DNA of 64,000 bases, from assembly GCF_037975245.1 (NCBI RefSeq), contig NC_092563.1:4981001-5045000 (forward strand). Direction: 5' to 3'. This stretch comes from Apostichopus japonicus (lineage: Eukaryota > Echinodermata > Holothuroidea > Aspidochirotida > Stichopodidae). The translations under genes were made by a program, and so were the position numbers. The notes under the pieces were generated by a model. It was given only the letters and a program-made list of their open reading frames with translations. It was not told where the DNA came from and ran no database searches. This document shows, piece by piece, positions 51,001 through 62,000 of the stretch (position 1 is its first letter; each line of letters begins with the position of its first letter).

Positions 51001-54000
51001 AGATATACAACATTGGATCTGTCAAAACTGTACTTTTGAAGGGTTTTACTATATAAATTCTTTAACTTCAAGTACCGCAGGCTTTATTCAGCTCTCAAAA
51101 TGTTTTTTTTTTTTAAGTGTTACACAAAGAACCTTATTAATATTAATGTTTCATAAAACTGTACACAAGATAAACACTAGCAACTTTGCTATGCAAATCC
51201 TGCACATTTGAAGTTTTTCAAAGCTGTTTGAGGAAGTTGTTCATGACTATTATCTCAATCACAAAGAAGAACAATGATGGATGGGTTTGTACAATTATAG
51301 TACCCTCCCCCCCCCCCCCTCCCCCAACCTCCATATTCACCCAGATGTATTACAACCAAGAATGCATCAACTTTTAGAAAATTAATCTTACCTTTAGCCA
51401 GCACAAATAAATCCCAGCAGAACGCAAATACTTCAGAGTAAGAACACGGTGGCCGTCTGAAGAAAAGAGAATGAGAATAAAAATATTGAATATTAAAAAT
51501 TGTACGGTTCTGACACACAAAGCCGTTCACAAGCCCACAATTTGACTTTTTCGAAAAGCACAAGGTTTTTAAGGCATTCTGACTGACGTACAGTATGTAT
51601 CAGGCACAAAAAGCACTTACAATAATATGTGACAACTCGATAAATTTGTAGAAAGTGATTTCAGTTAAGTCTGTAAAGTCGGGATAACTCTTGGGTTTTC
51701 TCGCATTCTTGCCTCATATGTCGACATTTGACTTTAATCTCCCTGTTTTTTTTTTTCTTCTTGAATTGGGTTATTTGGCTTGAAGTTAGAAACAAGAAAA
51801 AAAAAAAAGTGAATGAACACTAGATTGATGGTACAATCATCGAGAAGAACAGTGAACCAGATTAAATAAATGAACTAAAAGAACTAAATGTTAGAAAATC
51901 GTGCAAAATTATGACGGCTTTTGTTCATGATCAAGAAGGGCAGAGCAATGCCTTTAAGGCAAGTTCAAAATTTGTCTTGGACTTTCGATGGAACCGCAGG
52001 GCCGCACCGAGGCAACTTTCAAATATTCGAATTCGGAATTTATTTTTCTTTCACAGCGTGAGAATAGAAATGACAGAAAAGCGGGAACATTCACGAGATT
52101 GTGTCTAAACTGTTTGATTTAAATCTTTATGTTTCCTGCAGCTGTTGTTTCGTTTTCCTGCCGAGGAAAAAAAAACTGTTGCACTTTTCTGACCAACTCT
52201 GAATTGTGATTTAGTCTGATATTTTTTTAATGCTTTACGATCGGATGAATTATGAGGGCACCTTAGAAGGCAATTTAACTGAAGGAGCATGACAATTGAT
52301 GCTTCTCTGCCAGTGCAGACTTTTTTCTGAGAAATTAAGGCAACCGGTATGGGGCATAGGGGCATCAATTTGTACAGTAGTCAGTGCCCTCGGTTTAGCC
52401 TAGCCCTGGATTCTCTGTACATACGGAATTAAACTGTTTACCTCTGCTTGCGGCTTCTGGGCGGTCTCGGGTCCTCTGACTTGAAATTAAAGATGCTCTT
52501 GAAGATCGGTTCAAATTTCCTGAAGATGACCGTCGAGACGGCAAAGTTCCGCTCGAGCCTGTCCACTTTATCGCAGACGTTCCGCGGTAAATTCGCCATG
52601 TCTGACCAATTCTTCATCTTGGAGAAAAACTGGACAAGACTGAAAAGACGAGAGACAGGAACCCGTTACCCCATCGTTGAATCATTTGTAGGGCTACAAA
52701 ATTTCCTTTAAAAATATGGGTTCCTATGTTAATTAAAGAAAACTGACAAAAACACTACCAGGGATTTCTGTGTTTACAATTTGTGTTGTATTAACAGCTT
52801 TCAGTTTTTGCTGTTTTTTTCTCCCTAACACACTGTACATCAACTACTATGGTTGGCTTTGAGTACAAACACACATTACTCATCAATACAGTTGTGTAGC
52901 AGTGCAGTGCTATGCAATACTGTACCTCATACTATGCCCTGACCAATCAGCAATTCAGCATGGAGTAACATATCCAGTAACACAATGCAAAATGGTCAAT
53001 ATGGCTGTAAAAGAACAATGACCAATTGCAGTTTTTCAAACAGGAACAATACTTTGTTTTTCTTTATAAGAGACTTCAAAACTGCTACACAAAAATAAAT
53101 CCAAATACTGGATCAATTAGCCCTTTCAGTGTACCCTAAACTTCCTTGATAAGTTTTTGATATCAAAACATCTAATTATGTGCAGTAACAACAAACATTA
53201 GATTGTCCTAGAATCTAATAAATTTTGACCACTTGCTAAAAATTTGCAGTAAGTGCTTAAAAAAACTACTGGTTAATCTAAAATCAAGTTCACACTGACA
53301 TTATCCTGAATGACACACATCAGTGACTGTGTAATACAGCCCAAAAATAGCTGCTGATAATGAGCAGTGATATAGGGATTACCCTAGGTACGGAAATAGC
53401 ATGTTTGTTTTTTTACTTTCTTTTACTGACGATTATTGCCGGACTTAATCTTGTCTTGATATTTATGTCTGCTGACGGAAAAGTGTGCACAAGTACTGGC
53501 AAATGGCAAAATATACTGGCATTTTGCCAATTATTCAAAACAGCCTGAAGTTTGGAGACCTGATTGATTGAAACATGCATCATTTAAACTCATGGGGAAT
53601 GTGATTTCCCAACAGCTACGTAGGTCGATTCCAATTTGGATGCAGGGCTTAAAAAAAAATAAAGAAGAAGCCATATTGCCTAAGATGCATGAAAACTTTG
53701 TAGTCACAACCCTAAAAAATTGAAATAACTAATTGGAATATCGCTAAAAACAACAAAACCTCACTTAATTGCATATTCTCTGTAACTATTTGGGCCTTTC
53801 AGCCTAAGCACCTTAAAATACTGCATTAATTTGATTTGAAAGCCAATTTTCCACCCTTTTATAAGTTAATTTACCTACCTTAAATTTGAATACTTCAGGA
53901 GCCTGGTCAATGACGTACAGTTGCCTTCCATTGTCCCGTTGCAAACGGTGGGGGTGATGGTCTGCCTTGAGGCAGCGTAAACTGCACAGGTAAGCCATGT

Positions 54001-55770
54001 TAGGCAATCACCCTACACCAGTGATAAAAGAAATGTGATGTCATCAGGAAAACAAGAAAGGCTGACAGTACTCTGCTGTAAACTGGCTCCGCAAGCAATA
54101 TTAGTATCTGATACACATGTTGTACACTGCTGGGGAACTTCCACAGACAAAACCAGAGTAGCACAACAGCGTGCAGGGGGGGGGGGGGAGGGGGAGAATA
54201 TTAACAAATGAAACACACTAGATCTGGTATAATAGTTGAATCCCAAACCAGTCACAAAAGCACTGTGCAAACTTATACAGCTCTGGTGTTTGAAGGAATG
54301 CGATTTTTCAGTGTTCCGTATGCAAAATTAGTTGACTAAATCATACTTTTTTTTTATTATGGTCACTGTCATATTTATATACAGACCTATGTTAGTATCA
54401 GTATGTGCTTGGTTCGTGGCGAAAAATGTGACAAAAAGGTCCTACTTTTTTGATTTGTGTATACAGTTACCATATTATGAGGGGGGATGTAAGTTAATGC
54501 CCTACTGTTATGATTTGTGTATATTATACAGATTATGAGGACGAACGTAAGTTAATGCCCTACTGTTATGATTTGTGTATACAGTAACCGTAATATGATG
54601 GCATTAATCATGGCATTAACTTGGCATGGCATAATCATGGCATTAACTTTTATTTAAGTGAGATTGCCAACTATGTAGTTAGGCCATGCTATCCCTAGGC
54701 CTATGTAGGCCTTGGCTAACAAATTCTGAGTTAGGCCTATGCAAGCATGTTTGGAAGTGGAATTAGGCTAATGAAACTGAGCTGGGCTAAAGAAAAGTAC
54801 AGCGTGGTCAGTATTGGCTTAGAATATTACAAAGCCTAAACTAGTGTTGGGCCGATAATCGTTTGCGATATCGATATGGGCCTATATTTGTAATAGTGGC
54901 AGCGTATCGGTATCAACAAAATTTAGCCTCATTGGCGACAATTGATTTTCAAAATCAAGTTTGCATATCACAATTTTTCGCCGGTTGCTTAACGAACATT
55001 TCAAACACGAAACACATACAATTTTTTTTTTAAATAAATTTAAACAAATTGAAGAAAATGTTTTCATTTTGGTAATGCAGGGTAACCACAAGGGGTAGCA
55101 AAATTTCTTAGATAGGATAAGCTCATGTCTTTTCTACAGTTTTATTCATTGCACGATGTCATATTTTAATAATTTTTTCAAGAAATTCATGGCTCCATAT
55201 GACAACAGCCTAAGTGTGGAATGTAGTTGGTCAAATAGAAAAACAAATCATACAACAGGAAGGATAGGCTTGTGTCCCCCCCCCCCCTCCCCCCAATAAT
55301 GCATATCAACTTGGTAGGGAATATGATTGTTCATTTAAAAGGAGGTTAGGGCTAACATTAGTGCTATAGAATACATACAAATTTTCTTTTTAAAAATTTA
55401 CTAAAGTGATTCGGTAAATGAGAGTTATACTTAAGTGCAGTTGTGCAAATGATAATAATCACAGCCGATTACAATTTTGATACTTTATGTACCGGGCCAA
55501 TATTAGGACTGAAATATTGGATATCGGCCAAACCGATATTGGGGATAGTTACAACTTGTTTTACACTACCCTAACTTCCTAAGGCTTATACTGTGAATTA
55601 TATCTTACCTCTAAGGTATAGTTGACTGAGATGGTCTCATATGAATCCCACGCTTTCTTGGCTGTAGCATCATCTAAATTCAGTTCTCGACAAAGATCGT
55701 CAAATTGCTGCTTGTCTGTCGCTTGGATCTCCATTTCACATATCTTTGAACTCTCAAAAACTTGAGTCAT
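33235..55770 (-). CDS. RBL1: Retinoblastoma-like pocket protein (p107/p130 type), complete, 21 coding exons
   Basis: Nuclear corepressor that binds E2F4/5-DP and DREAM/MuvB to silence cell-cycle genes and is inactivated by cyclin-CDK phosphorylation (family knowledge). Coding exons 5' to 3': 55609-55770, 53879-54012, 52442-52639, 51392-51456, 50297-50422, 49522-49685, 49096-49160, 48583-48757, 44457-44708, 43411-43548, 42902-42984, 42386-42506, 41711-41933, 41086-41244, 40509-40640, 39870-40099, 38705-38881, 38208-38382, 37525-37649, 36108-36353, 33235-33417. They sum to 3333 nt (1110 residues), between human p107 and p130. The cyclin-like N domain includes TPTVCNGTMEGNCTSLTR. Pocket A (about 370-560) starts TPLTNRRYLKEKE. 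The spacer has the cyclin-docking KRRLF at 657-661, found in p107/p130 but not pRb. Pocket B (about 798-985) has RRKIWTC and DRNIDQLLLC. The tail keeps SP/TP sites such as SPHK and ends with VVKRLQ. Start: first ATG; Met13 is an alternative. Exon 20 uses a weak donor, GTTGGT. Confidence 0.97.
34031..35637. mobile_element. Non-autonomous hAT element in the last intron of the pocket-protein gene
   Basis: The 1607-bp element begins tagggctgtgagttttcg and ends cggcacagcccta, with a perfect 8-bp TSD catccatg (34023-34030 and 35638-35645). Both ends and several hundred bp near its right end (for example caactattaccaagtcgag, and gtagacaaaataaacacggg) match the larger element at 45098-48531 in the same orientation. 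The middle differs and has no transposase frame, so it is a deletion derivative or a sister element. Confidence 0.88.
35915..36131. repeat. Partial duplication that includes the end of exon 20 and its donor site
   Basis: About 95 bp at 36038-36131 (the last 24 bases of exon 20 on the minus strand, the GTTGGT donor and adjacent intron) recur at 35915-36012. Shared strings include cagtgaactttcaagaaa, aaacgttgtttttgt and taccaaccttggac. The duplicate thus carries a ghost exon end and a second GTTGGT donor 117 bp further into the intron. Confidence 0.8.
36491..36670. repeat. Three-unit tandem repeat, about 65 bp each, in an intron
   Basis: Units contain agatcgttattcaagcaaa, a ctttgctga word and ttcaacatact. 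The first two are very similar, the third is diverged (ttcgctctgtttaatttttg, then aacatactc). Confidence 0.75.
36739..36820. repeat. Short minisatellite of (gt)cacataataa
   Basis: Five copies of tcacataataa or very close variants separated by gtc or gtctgtg, within the same intron of the pocket-protein gene. Confidence 0.75.
44043..44072 (+). other. Hammerhead-like motif of a retroelement remnant
   Basis: The sequence has TTGAAGA, a 4-bp stem made by two gatc words around ttgctag, then GAAACG. This resembles the conserved core found in terminal repeats of Penelope-like retroelements. The position equivalent to C3 of the ribozyme is T, so activity is unlikely. A 149-codon open frame at 43686-44135 runs over it and probably reflects retroelement-derived DNA rather than a host gene. 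Confidence 0.35.
45031..45097. repeat. (TA)n microsatellite, insertion site of a hAT element
   Basis: TA dinucleotides with two TACATA interruptions lead directly into the element at 45098. TA sequence resumes at 48532-48545. Confidence 0.9.
45855..47075. mobile_element. Nested hAT-like non-autonomous element
   Basis: This 1221-bp element has 16-bp terminal inverted repeats with one mismatch, tagtgtttacacgggt at the left and the complement of acccgtgcaaacacta at the right. It is flanked by a perfect 8-bp TSD, gttacagt (45847-45854 and 47076-47083). Subterminal sequence is rich in gggtacccgg and gaaccgggta words. No transposase frame is present. Confidence 0.9.
46481..47050. repeat. Internal tandem repeats of the nested element
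   Basis: Four units of roughly 130-165 bp, each beginning with a form of ccacatgktagcctaacacc followed by acactaagtcaatg. Two also share attgtgacgcagttataaga, and the last two share aatcacactttgcgtaggat and a gcgtcgggcgggtacc end. Confidence 0.8.
49481..49516. repeat. (ACAG)n microsatellite next to a splice donor
   Basis: About nine acag/agac units with one gata interruption. On the minus strand it starts about 6 nt into the intron that follows coding exon 6 (donor GTACGT at 49516-49521). Confidence 0.85.
54449..54600. repeat. Tandem repeat, period about 68 bp, in intron 1
   Basis: Units share tgatttgtgtata and gtaagttaatgccctactgt. Two full units and a partial third are present, followed by a shorter repeat of atggcattaa up to about 54650. 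Confidence 0.75.
54842..55560. mobile_element. Possible hAT-like element remnant in intron 1
   Basis: The left side has tagtgttgggccgataatcg, which resembles common hAT-type ends. Near 55493-55545 are inverted-looking words (accgggccaatatt, gatatcggccaaaccgatat) but no matching terminus or clear TSD. Boundaries are therefore uncertain. Confidence 0.3.
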
Positions 55771-56491
55771 AGGCCTAGCCTAACAAATGCTAGGCTTAGG
55801 TAAAGCTAAACTGCACAGACTGCTGGTTTCCACACCAGTCAAAGAAAGGGGATTGATGTTAGGCTAGTTCAGTGCTGTCTGGCTAGCCTAGTTGGCTTGT
55901 AATTTAGCGGTACTGCTACAGTCGTATGTTTGTTATTACAACATCGACTTCTATTATATCTTTCATACTCAAAGCTGTGTTACGAAATACGAGCCATTAG
56001 TATTAGTATTACTATAGCACTACCTAGCTAGACTTAGGCTAGTAAAATAAGTAAGTGATGCAATGCTAGATTATGCTAGGGCTAGGCTTATTTAGGGTAA
56101 CTGTGAGCCATAGCAGAAGTAACGTTAGGCAAGCCACATTAACGTTACCGGTAAATAAACATTTTTATTTTGAAAAATCGATGAAGGATCTGATTCCACA
56201 GAGAAAATTCACGAAAAAATTGACCAATTCCTTGTCGTTAAGTCTACGTTATTCCGATACTGTAATGGACAGATTAACAGCCAAAACAATGCAGTCGTAC
56301 GACAAGTTGACATAGTCTCTGGTACTTTGCGCAAGCAGGCTATTCCATGTACATGTACGTAAACCTATGTAATCAGCTATATGCTACTGTGAGCGAACAT
56401 GTTCAGGCAGGTTGGTAAACAACTTTTTCCATTCGCAATACACACAGAGTTGTAATACACGCACTGTACACAGCGTCACAAGACAAAACTG

Positions 56492-56499
56492 GCGGGAAA
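56492..56499. promoter_or_regulatory. Consensus E2F site upstream of the pocket-protein gene
   Basis: GCGGGAAA is a perfect match to the reverse of TTTSSCGC, within ggcgggaaaag. It lies 722 bp upstream of the start codon at 55770. p107 promoters are known to be E2F-responsive, so the site fits autoregulation. The transcription start is not known, so a role is inferred. Confidence 0.5.
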
Positions 56500-57399
56500 A
56501 GTTAGAACAAAAATACGGAAGTTGCTAAGTGCCATTAATTTGTAATATATACCGCCGTTGCTTTTAGAGATATGTTCCCTTTGAACACTTGCTTAGTTCC
56601 CGATATAGAACGTAAATAATACGGTTTAAAAGCAACAACAAATATTTCAGTTACATGTCCAAAACATATTTATGTAACTTCTGGCGTTGTTTTTTGGGTG
56701 TTTTAATTTATGAGCCATATTAATTTATCAAGTCCATATTCATTTTCAGGAAAAAAAAATGAACAATTACAGTTTCTCCAACGAGGAAGTTTTTGTTTCA
56801 AGTGAACTACTTTATTTCATTTTGTTTCTAATTTGAATAATTTTTCTCAACATAAACAGTTTGTATACATTTATGAGTTGTTTTCATAAATTTGGTTATT
56901 GATGTAATTTCAAGTCCGATAGATAACTTCATACGTTTAGTCGTGGGGGTGATTTCGATGCCATGGTCAGCTCATTTGACCCACCAGTGAATCACACCAC
57001 CGCATCTGACCTATACTTTACACCTTTGTGTCAACTGGCCTGCCTCCCTGTCGGGACTTGCAAAGATCTTCACTCTTGTAGAAACAGAATAGTTCAAACC
57101 TGAATCATCGTTCTACTAACAAAATGAAAAACCCTACCAAAGATCTAGCCGGTAAACATTTACAAATTACCGAAATATATGTCAATTTGAAATTTCGGAC
57201 TGAGAAATTCAAATTTCAAAGTGACCCTCCTGGTCGAACAACGTATACAGATAGTAGTAGTACCAACTTATACGGAAGCCTACAAAGCACATTTCCATAG
57301 CCGTATATATACGGCTTTGCACATTTCCAAGAGAGAATCATTTTTGCTTGGAAGGACTTACTTTAGTAGCGCCATCTATTTTAGTGAACGCGCGATACC

Positions 57400-58772
57400 C
57401 AACGAGGTAAATGAATCTGGAGAAACTATCACACAGTAAATACGCGCGTACGCGCGTACCATGTATGGAGGGTCATGTGATGTGTTCCAGGGTGGTACTA
57501 ATATACTACTCTCCCTATTACGCATGATGATTTCACCCAACTAGTACGTAAATGTGTTTGCGTGCTTAGGGCAGCAGACGACACCCGTTACCTAGCAATA
57601 ACCGTGCCTGTAGCCTAACGTGATAGCTATATTCCCGTTGAGCAGCATTAGGCTCTGTTCCATGGAGAATTCCGTAGTTGCACCACTGAGTTAGTGTAGA
57701 TCAGTGAGTTGCACTGAACTAAACATTTCCCCACATTTCCCATTTCTACATCCACTTATAGCGTATAGTAATAACGTTAGGCCATATGAGACAAAACTTG
57801 CCCCTAGAGCTGTATTAATAAGTAAGATTATGTAGAAAGCCTGCCTTCATTCAAGAGAATAAGGTTGAACGTTAGCATATTAACACTATTTCGTAGGCCT
57901 GAAGTACCAGTACCTTCTTATGCCGTTAGTTCCCATGTCCGAACCGACCAATCTTTCACGAAATCACTAACACTGTTCTCGAACTGCTACAGAGAAATAT
58001 CAGTATAGTACCACCCTGGAACACATCACATGACCCTCCATACATGGTACGCGCGCACCCAATTGACATGAATCCTCCAGATTCATTTACCCAACGAGGT
58101 AAATGAATCTGGAGGATTCATGTCAATTGGGTGCGCGCGTACCATGTATGGAGGGTCATGTGATGTGTTCCAGGGTGGTACTATACTGATATTTCTCTGT
58201 AGCAGTTCGAGAACAGTCTTAGTGACTTCGTGAAAGATTGGTCGGTTCGGACATGGAAACTAGCGGCATAAGAAGGTACTGGTACTTCAGGCCTACGAAA
58301 TAGTGCTAATATGCTAACGTTCAACCTTATTCTCTTGAATGAAGGCAGGCTTTCTACATAATCTTACTTATTAATACAGCTCTAGGGGCAAGCTTTGTCT
58401 CATATGGCCAAACGTTATTACTACACGCTATAAGTGAATGTAGAAATGGGAAATGTGGGGAAATGTTTAGTTCAGTGCAACCACGGTATTCTCCATGGAA
58501 CAGAGCCTAATGCTGCTCGACGGGAATATAGCTATCACGTTAGGCTACAGGCACGGTTATTGCTAGGTAACGGGTGTCGTCTGCTGCTCTAAGCACGCAA
58601 ACACATTTACGTACTAGTTGGGTGAAATCATCATGCGTAATAGGGAGAGTAGTATATTAGTACCACCCTGGAACACATCACATGACCCTCCATACATGGT
58701 ACGCGCGTACGCGCGTATTTACTGTGTGATAGTTTCTCCAGATTCATTTACCTCGTTGCATTTACCTCGTTG
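57400..58772. mobile_element. 1.37-kb foldback element: near-perfect palindrome with 8-bp TSD
   Basis: Two arms of about 680-690 bp are reverse complements around a 6-nt spacer near 58091-58096, with few mismatches and one gap of about 28 bp (right arm lacks the ccactgagttagtgtagatc region). The ends are caacgaggtaaatg and its complement catttacctcgttg; the right end repeats that word twice. The 8-mer gcgatacc flanks both sides (57392-57399 and 58773-58780). The word ccatgtatggagggtcatgt occurs four times, at both ends and on both sides of the centre. No protein is encoded. Confidence 0.9.
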
Positions 58773-58839
58773 GCGATACCGATAAAAAGACGCATAACGG
58801 TGTATGAGGCGCCGTGTGTGACAAAAGTACATATCAAAT

Positions 58840-59097
58840 ATTGTATGTATGTATGTAGGCTATGTATGTATATTAGATCCTCCTGCAAGCAGGAACTCGC
58901 GAAGAAGCCTAATTGGCTTATCAAAGCCGCAAGCTGACCGAAGTCAGTCTCTCACATTCATATTTAACGTCCATGATTATGAATTGTTAATTGTCAATAA
59001 CTCTGTAACTGGACGACATACATTAATCTGGGAGTGACTCGAACCGGGGACCTTATGATTGAAAGGCATCGGCGTTAACCACTGAGCTAACACTCCA
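58840..59097 (-). mobile_element. tRNA-derived SINE, near full length
   Basis: On the minus strand a tRNA-like head (59095 to about 59030) begins GGAGTGTTAGCTCAGTGG (A box) and has GGTTCGAGTC (B box), closing with ACTCC that pairs with GGAGT. The T stem does not pair, so it is not a functional tRNA. The body includes the hairpin-capable gactgacttcggtcag and a string tcctgcttgcaggaggatc. The tail is a (TACA)n-like run at 58840-58866. A second copy starts the window. Confidence 0.75.
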
Positions 59098-62000
59098 TTA
59101 AATATTAATTGATTATTACTCCATATTACGCCATACTACCTGTTGGCCGTCATTTCCCCCACGACTTGCAAAACTTGTGCTACGGGATCTGCCAACCTTG
59201 CTACGAGAGACGAAATTAGACCCAATTACACGACATGTTTTATAGCATGAAACACGAGATCCAACCCTAAAACCTACAGTATATTAACTTAGACGTTGCA
59301 ACCGTTCAAACGGAAGTCAGGAATGGCTTGTAAAGTGATGGCGCGGTGACTTTGAGGTTTTGCCAAAGTCTTGGACGAATGAAGAAACATCAATTTGGAA
59401 CCTAGAATTGTAGTTAAGGTAAATATGGGATCATGATTACTCGGATAGTACAATGGTTTGTGTCTCATTAAATCATTAAATCGAGTGAGACGTCGGGCTC
59501 GTACTTAAAACTTGAGAGCATTTTGAAAAATTAGGAAAGATACTATTGCAAGTTTAAGTACCCATCCGCGCCTAGTAAACTCGTCGCACTCAAACTCATG
59601 ATTATATAGGCCTATACTTGTACTAGCGAGTACTCCTATACTTGCCCACGAAATGGTTATTTTCTCGTACTCTGTGTCTTTTGGAAATTTAGAGCGGATA
59701 CAAGAGCAAGTTTAAGGACCCATACTCGTCACATAGAGCCTAGTATACTCGTCGTACTCAAGCTCATCATTATATAGGCCTACTTGCATTGCATACTAGT
59801 GAGTACTCCTACTCGCTCAAGTTATCGGGGTAATATTGTATCGGTTTGACTGGTCAAATTTCATTCCAAAAGCTGTCTGTAGAAAAATCCCAAACTTTAA
59901 AGATCTATGGAAAGTTTTTTTTTTACATGTGATATGCAAATATCTCCGGACGACGACGAAATTTTAAGAATTGATTACAACTTGTCATTTTACTCGCGCT
60001 AATTAACCATTTATTTTATGAGACACAAAAAAAAAAGGGAAAAAAAAAAAAAAAGACAATATCATGGAGAAACTGAACTATTATGTCCCATATAGAACTG
60101 CAGGAATTACTTGGCCGTTCTAAGCTACACTGTTTATCAACCAATATACTTACTGTCGCAGTACGTGTTTACTGTTAAATTAGGCAAACAAATACCTCGG
60201 TGTTTATGTAAATAAGAAACTTTTAACTCTAACGTTCAAAGTCTTTGAACTGAACTTTAATTACAACACAATGGCCACAGTATATATACCGTACAGCCTT
60301 TAATTGTTTACGTTGAGGTGTGTTTTAGTCACTGACTTCGTACACACTGCGTTTAAAACCTATATACGGGATTCCTGAAACATATAACTTCCTGGGAGAC
60401 GACCGACTAAAAGTTGATGATTCAAACAGTACTAAAATTAAGTTACATATTTTTAACGCTGCATATTTATTGTTCGAGAATATTTAAAGCTATGGAGAGC
60501 ATGTGAGAGGTAAGTTCTCCTTTAACGTTTTTGTTTCGGTTACATCTAGGAGGTTAACAAGTATATATATGTAACAGCTGAAGAGTACAGGATCTCAACA
60601 ACGGAGTCAATTGAGCGCTGTATATATTTTTTAATTATATAGTTTTCGATTTAAAAACTTAAATTATTTATCCACATAGTGAATCTTATTTTTCCCCCCC
60701 AAAAATGTATTTTTTATGAAACTTCTAAATACAAGAAAAAAGAACATTGATAGGTAATCAATAGTTCCAAATGCATCACTCACTTTATGGATAAAGCAAC
60801 AAGAAGATTATGTAATAGGAATGAAAGTAAAGCTCTTAAACATCATAAACCATAATGACATCACAGATCAGCCACTTCCTGTAAGTAAGAGAGGTGTTAG
60901 TCGCCCGCCAAATAGGTTGTAATCATCAACAATATATCGAGTAAAGGGACACGATATTGCGATGATTTGTGTTTTGTTTATTTATTTATTTATTTGTTGC
61001 GATGGATATTTTTATAAACAATGTGGAAACTGTTTCTCTTTAATATATATATAGTTTGACTATCTCAATCATCAAACATAAAAGTCGATTTCCCTTTCCC
61101 GTCGTTAATGTTGCCCCTACACATTCAATCTCTTCATTCGGTCTTAGAAAGCTAGTTTGTTTCGAAATCGAGCTACACCTCCCCCTTCCCCACTGAAAAC
61201 GTTATAATCCACACCCTTGCTTAACACCCAATTATGTTAGAAGATGTCCGGTTCATTCTTCAATGAGAATGTGGAGAGGGGGAGGGAAAGGGTGGGGAGG
61301 GGTGTCAATGCCCATATCACCGTTAGTCCGCTCTGGGATGTACATCTTCAAATGTATTTGTCGATTATGTGTGTAGTATGATATAGACCATGCAGTACCA
61401 CTACAAATTAAAGAGGGACCCCTTTCAATATTGACATGATCTTATTTAATATAAATATTTGAAAAACTCGTAAAGGGTGGAATAACTAAAGGAAATAATG
61501 CAGGCCTTTTTTGTGTGTATATAACAACTCTATCGAATCGGTAAAGACCAAACTCACTATGAGACGTCTGCTAGGGGGGGGGGGGGGGCTAAGGTGGAGG
61601 GCGTATAAATTAAATCTGTATTGTTTTCAATTCTGTTTAATTTTCTGTGTGTTTGCACAATACAATAGAAGTTGAAAGTAAACAAGGATCTATTTCTATT
61701 TAGGCGGGAAATAGCAAACAAAAAAATTATCAAGTCACTTTCTGAAAGTACGGTCTTTGAAGAGGCTTAGCCAAGGTAAAATAAAACTGCAGCTTCAAAG
61801 ATGTCTACATAAGACGACTGGTATAAGGTGCACTTTGAGTTACATGTAACCGAAATAGTGCACTTCCCACCGCGGGGTGAAATATTTTGCTTATCTTCAG
61901 GGCTAAATTTTACATTTTGTTCGCTATGAACTGATTTTATATAATTTGGACAAATCTGTCGTATGTTATATGGTCCAGTCTTTCTTTGTAAATTTGATAT

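Noticed and set aside
59030-59097. Possible functional tRNA gene on the minus strand
   Set aside because: A and B boxes are present but the T stem cannot pair and there is a diverged second copy; it is a SINE head.
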